Virus record (IMG/VR): IMGVR_UViG_3300032116_001466 | Span: 1 to 21,895 of that record | Strand: one strand, 5' to 3' | Source of the DNA: a virus | Length of the DNA stretch: 21,895 nt | In this document: positions 19,541-21,895 of the stretch, piece by piece | Layout: every line of letters starts with the position of its first letter | Numbering within the stretch: the first letter of the stretch is position 1 | Program-made: the position numbers and the translations under genes | The notes under the pieces: generated by a model | The model's input: the letters and a program-made list of their open reading frames with translations, nothing else | Database searches by the model: none | Told to the model about the DNA's origin: nothing

Positions 19541-21895
19541 GCTTATCAAGCGTAAGGATGGCTCTTATTCTCCACGCGGTCTGTGGGATAATATCCGTGC
19601 AAATATTGGTAGCGGAAAGGAGCCAACTAAAGAAATGTTGGCGCAAGAGAAGAAAATCAAGCGCAAAATGGAAGATGGTGGTTCAATTCCTGAACGCTAT
19701 CGTAATATGGGATTCTCTCGTGTTGGTCAAAAGAAAGACTCTACAAACGAAGGTAAGAAGTGGATGGTACTGGCTAAGAAAGGAGACCAGTATAAAGTTG
19801 TTCACGGTGGCTATAAAGGAATGCAAGACTTTAAGCAACACGGTAGTGAACAACGCAAAGAAAACTTTTGGAATAGAATGGGAGGTAGAGATTCTGCCAA
19901 AGCAACTGACCCATTCTCTCCGCTTTACTGGCATAAGAGATTGGGTACTTGGCAAAAAGGTGGAAAAATCTCTCACGAGAATGATAAAGAAATGGTTGAT
20001 GGAATTGCCGATATTCTGAAGAGAGTAAAAGATATTAATAATAGAGGAACCATTGCTAAAGAAATGGTTAATGATTTTAAGAAAGAAAATGTTAATTATA
20101 ATCTTAATGATTTTCTTTCTAAATCAAATCTTCCAAAAGGTCAAGATGGATTAAAGACACCTGATACCAAATCTTGGTATCAATCTTTAATTGAAAATCT
20201 AAATCCATTTACTTGGTTTGATGATGAGGAAACTCCAGTTCCTCCTGCTACAAAATCAGTAACACCTGCCAAAAAAAACAATCCCATTACAAATGAATTA
20301 TTGCTTCGGCAATCTGTAATGGAATCTCATCATCGCAAAGATGTTGCAACTGGAAAAAAAGTTTCTCCAAAAGGGGCCAGAGGCCTTACTCAAATAATGC
20401 CTAATACTTTGGCAGAGTTTCTGAAAAAAAATAAAGGACCTATAGATTTAAATAAGCCGGAGGATGCTGTAAGAGTTCAGAAGTGGATGATGCAAGAATA
20501 TTTGCCTCAACGACCATATCTAAACAAACCAGGACAATCTCCAGAAGTTGAAGCAGCAAAACTTACGGCTGCGTATAATTGGGGTCAGGAAAATGTAAGA
20601 AAGTTTTTAAACAAAAGAAAAGCAGAAGGTTTGGATATTTACGAATCTCTTGATTGGATTGAAAAACTTCCAAAAGAACCTCGGAATTATGTTAAGGGAA
20701 TTGTGCTAAATCAGTTACCTGAGTTTCAAAAACAACTTCAAAGAGATACTGTCAATAGTCCTTACAATAAATTATTTGGTTATCAAAAAGGAGGAGTATT
20801 GAATAAACTCAATCCTAAAAACTGGGGAGTTGCTGATTATACGGGTAAAGGCAATTTTAATACTGCATATCGTAGTGCAAAAAAAGCAGGTGAAAAAGAA
20901 TTTATTTGGAATGATAAAAGATACACTACCAAATATGCAGGAACACCTAGACAAGAAGTCGGTGCTTATGGTGTAGATGGTAGACCTGTAAATAGTAAAG
21001 ATATTGATAATCCCGCTCAGGTTAATTTATATCCAGTTTTTGGAAAATATTTACCAGGTCATATTTCTGCTTCAATCGGAAATAACGAAACATCAGTTGA
21101 CTATCGTCCAAAGGGAAATTGGCCATTTGGCATAGGTAAAGTAGAAAATAAAGGAGAAAAATCTTTTAATGTATACGGGCAAGATAATTTGACCTTTACT
21201 GATAAAGTTGCCAATATGCCTACAGGTAATTTTATGGTAGAGGATGAATTCACTCCATCAGATTGGAATTTATTTATAAATAATTGTGCAGACAATGTAT
21301 GTGATGCTCTTGGTATTCCTAGAAGAAAAGGATTAGAAACACCAACGAATGCTCTAAGTAAAATTAGAGAGAAATATCCTACATTAGAAACTACAGGAAG
21401 AAATCAATATGATTATGAAAACTTAGTAAGCAATATTGATAATAGAGGAAGTTCTATGTATCTTGGTAAAGGACTTTCTCATCAAGAGTTTGTTAAAGCA
21501 AAAACTCAAAACACATTAAAGAATATAAATAAACTTCTTAGTGTTTATTATAGTCCTGATACCAAAGATGTTTATAAAAAAGAAATTGGTCTACTGGTTC
21601 AACGAGCTTTGGAAAACTCTGGTTATTCTTTACCCAAATCTAATAAATCCGATGGTCAATTAGATGGTATAATTGGTAAAGAAACCAAACAAGCATTAGA
21701 AAATTGGAAGAGTAAAAATAAAATGCAAAACGGCGGTTTACTAAAGGGTCAAGCTGGATTAAAGACCTCAGAATCAACTGGAAAAAAGAAAAGTAATTTT
21801 ATTCGAGATTGGTGGTATAATACAGATGATGTACAAAATACATATCAAATGGCAAATGACTTAGACCCATTTGTCAAAAATTGGTTACAGCATCC
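19533..21895 (+). CDS. Multidomain virion peptidoglycan hydrolase, partial
   Basis: An open frame of 787 codons from ATG 19533 to the window edge, with no stop. Residues ~255-355 form a lytic transglycosylase domain: catalytic E264 (QSVMESHH), G284-L-T-Q-I-M-P-N-T, and A347-Y-N-W-G. Residues ~500-605 look like a permuted papain-like domain, H510 (PGHISASIG) preceding C585 (FINNCADNVCDALGIP). Residues ~680-725 form a peptidoglycan-binding domain (DGIIGKETKQALENWK, D711 onward). Gly-Gly motifs with a Gln/Asp-containing lead (EDGG 47, QKGG 141, QKGG 418, QNGG 732) and two KGQxGLKT motifs (202 and 738) mark domain borders. It probably opens the cell wall during DNA entry. The 3' end is outside the window. 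Confidence 0.85.
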   Translation, partial: MSKLIKRKDGSYSPRGLWDNIRANIGSGKEPTKEMLAQEKKIKRKMEDGGSIPERYRNMGFSRVGQKKDSTNEGKKWMVLAKKGDQYKVVHGGYKGMQDFKQHGSEQRKENFWNRMGGRDSAKATDPFSPLYWHKRLGTWQKGGKISHENDKEMVDGIADILKRVKDINNRGTIAKEMVNDFKKENVNYNLNDFLSKSNLPKGQDGLKTPDTKSWYQSLIENLNPFTWFDDEETPVPPATKSVTPAKKNNPITNELLLRQSVMESHHRKDVATGKKVSPKGARGLTQIMPNTLAEFLKKNKGPIDLNKPEDAVRVQKWMMQEYLPQRPYLNKPGQSPEVEAAKLTAAYNWGQENVRKFLNKRKAEGLDIYESLDWIEKLPKEPRNYVKGIVLNQLPEFQKQLQRDTVNSPYNKLFGYQKGGVLNKLNPKNWGVADYTGKGNFNTAYRSAKKAGEKEFIWNDKRYTTKYAGTPRQEVGAYGVDGRPVNSKDIDNPAQVNLYPVFGKYLPGHISASIGNNETSVDYRPKGNWPFGIGKVENKGEKSFNVYGQDNLTFTDKVANMPTGNFMVEDEFTPSDWNLFINNCADNVCDALGIPRRKGLETPTNALSKIREKYPTLETTGRNQYDYENLVSNIDNRGSSMYLGKGLSHQEFVKAKTQNTLKNINKLLSVYYSPDTKDVYKKEIGLLVQRALENSGYSLPKSNKSDGQLDGIIGKETKQALENWKSKNKMQNGGLLKGQAGLKTSESTGKKKSNFIRDWWYNTDDVQNTYQMANDLDPFVKNWLQH

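Noticed and set aside
19558-20019. 153-codon plus-strand frame
   Set aside because: It is an out-of-frame shadow of the 19533-21895 gene, whose frame encodes recognisable hydrolase domains.

Overview
The window looks like part of a tailed double-stranded DNA phage infecting a Bacteroidota host, most probably a crAss-like phage (order Crassvirales). Four things point this way. Genes start without Shine-Dalgarno motifs, behind A/T-rich leaders. Two promoters fit the Bacteroidota pattern TTG-N19/20-TAnnTTTG. A RepL-like initiator, a PD-(D/E)XK nuclease, TerL, a portal, a scaffold-like protein and a ~490-residue major capsid protein follow one another in the order I associate with crAss-like capsid modules. 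Two small HU/IHF-like genes and a multidomain wall-degrading virion protein then follow. No database search was possible, so the taxonomy is inference; another podovirus-like Bacteroidota phage would also fit.

Left arm (1-5567), minus strand: many very small genes (48-166 codons), often joined by 4-base ATGA stop/start overlaps, typical of phage early or host-takeover operons. Two ORF-free islands (about 1515-2203 and 4204-4821) are packed with strong stem-loops. They include three elements with a good acceptor stem directly abutting a T-arm but a non-canonical lower half. These are either unusual tRNAs or tRNA-like RNAs and are the least explained part of the window.

Centre (5568-6149): a non-coding divergence point between leftward and rightward transcription. 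It carries two pairs of 8-bp palindromes, three consecutive strong hairpins, three 21-bp palindromic iterons on a 22-bp period and two perfect DnaA boxes. It lies immediately upstream of the RepL-like gene. I read it as a plasmid-style replication origin, which raises the possibility of a phage-plasmid lifestyle.

Right arm (6150-21895), plus strand, tightly packed: RepL-like initiator, three small genes (one membrane peptide, one Dps/ferritin-like), PD-(D/E)XK nuclease, a probable small-terminase candidate, TerL, portal, scaffold-like protein, major capsid protein, several virion or head-tail connector candidates, two HU/IHF-like proteins, and a large open frame running off the right edge. 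That last frame combines a lytic transglycosylase, a permuted papain-like domain and a peptidoglycan-binding domain. The arm thus runs from replication initiation through DNA packaging and capsid assembly to cell-wall penetration.
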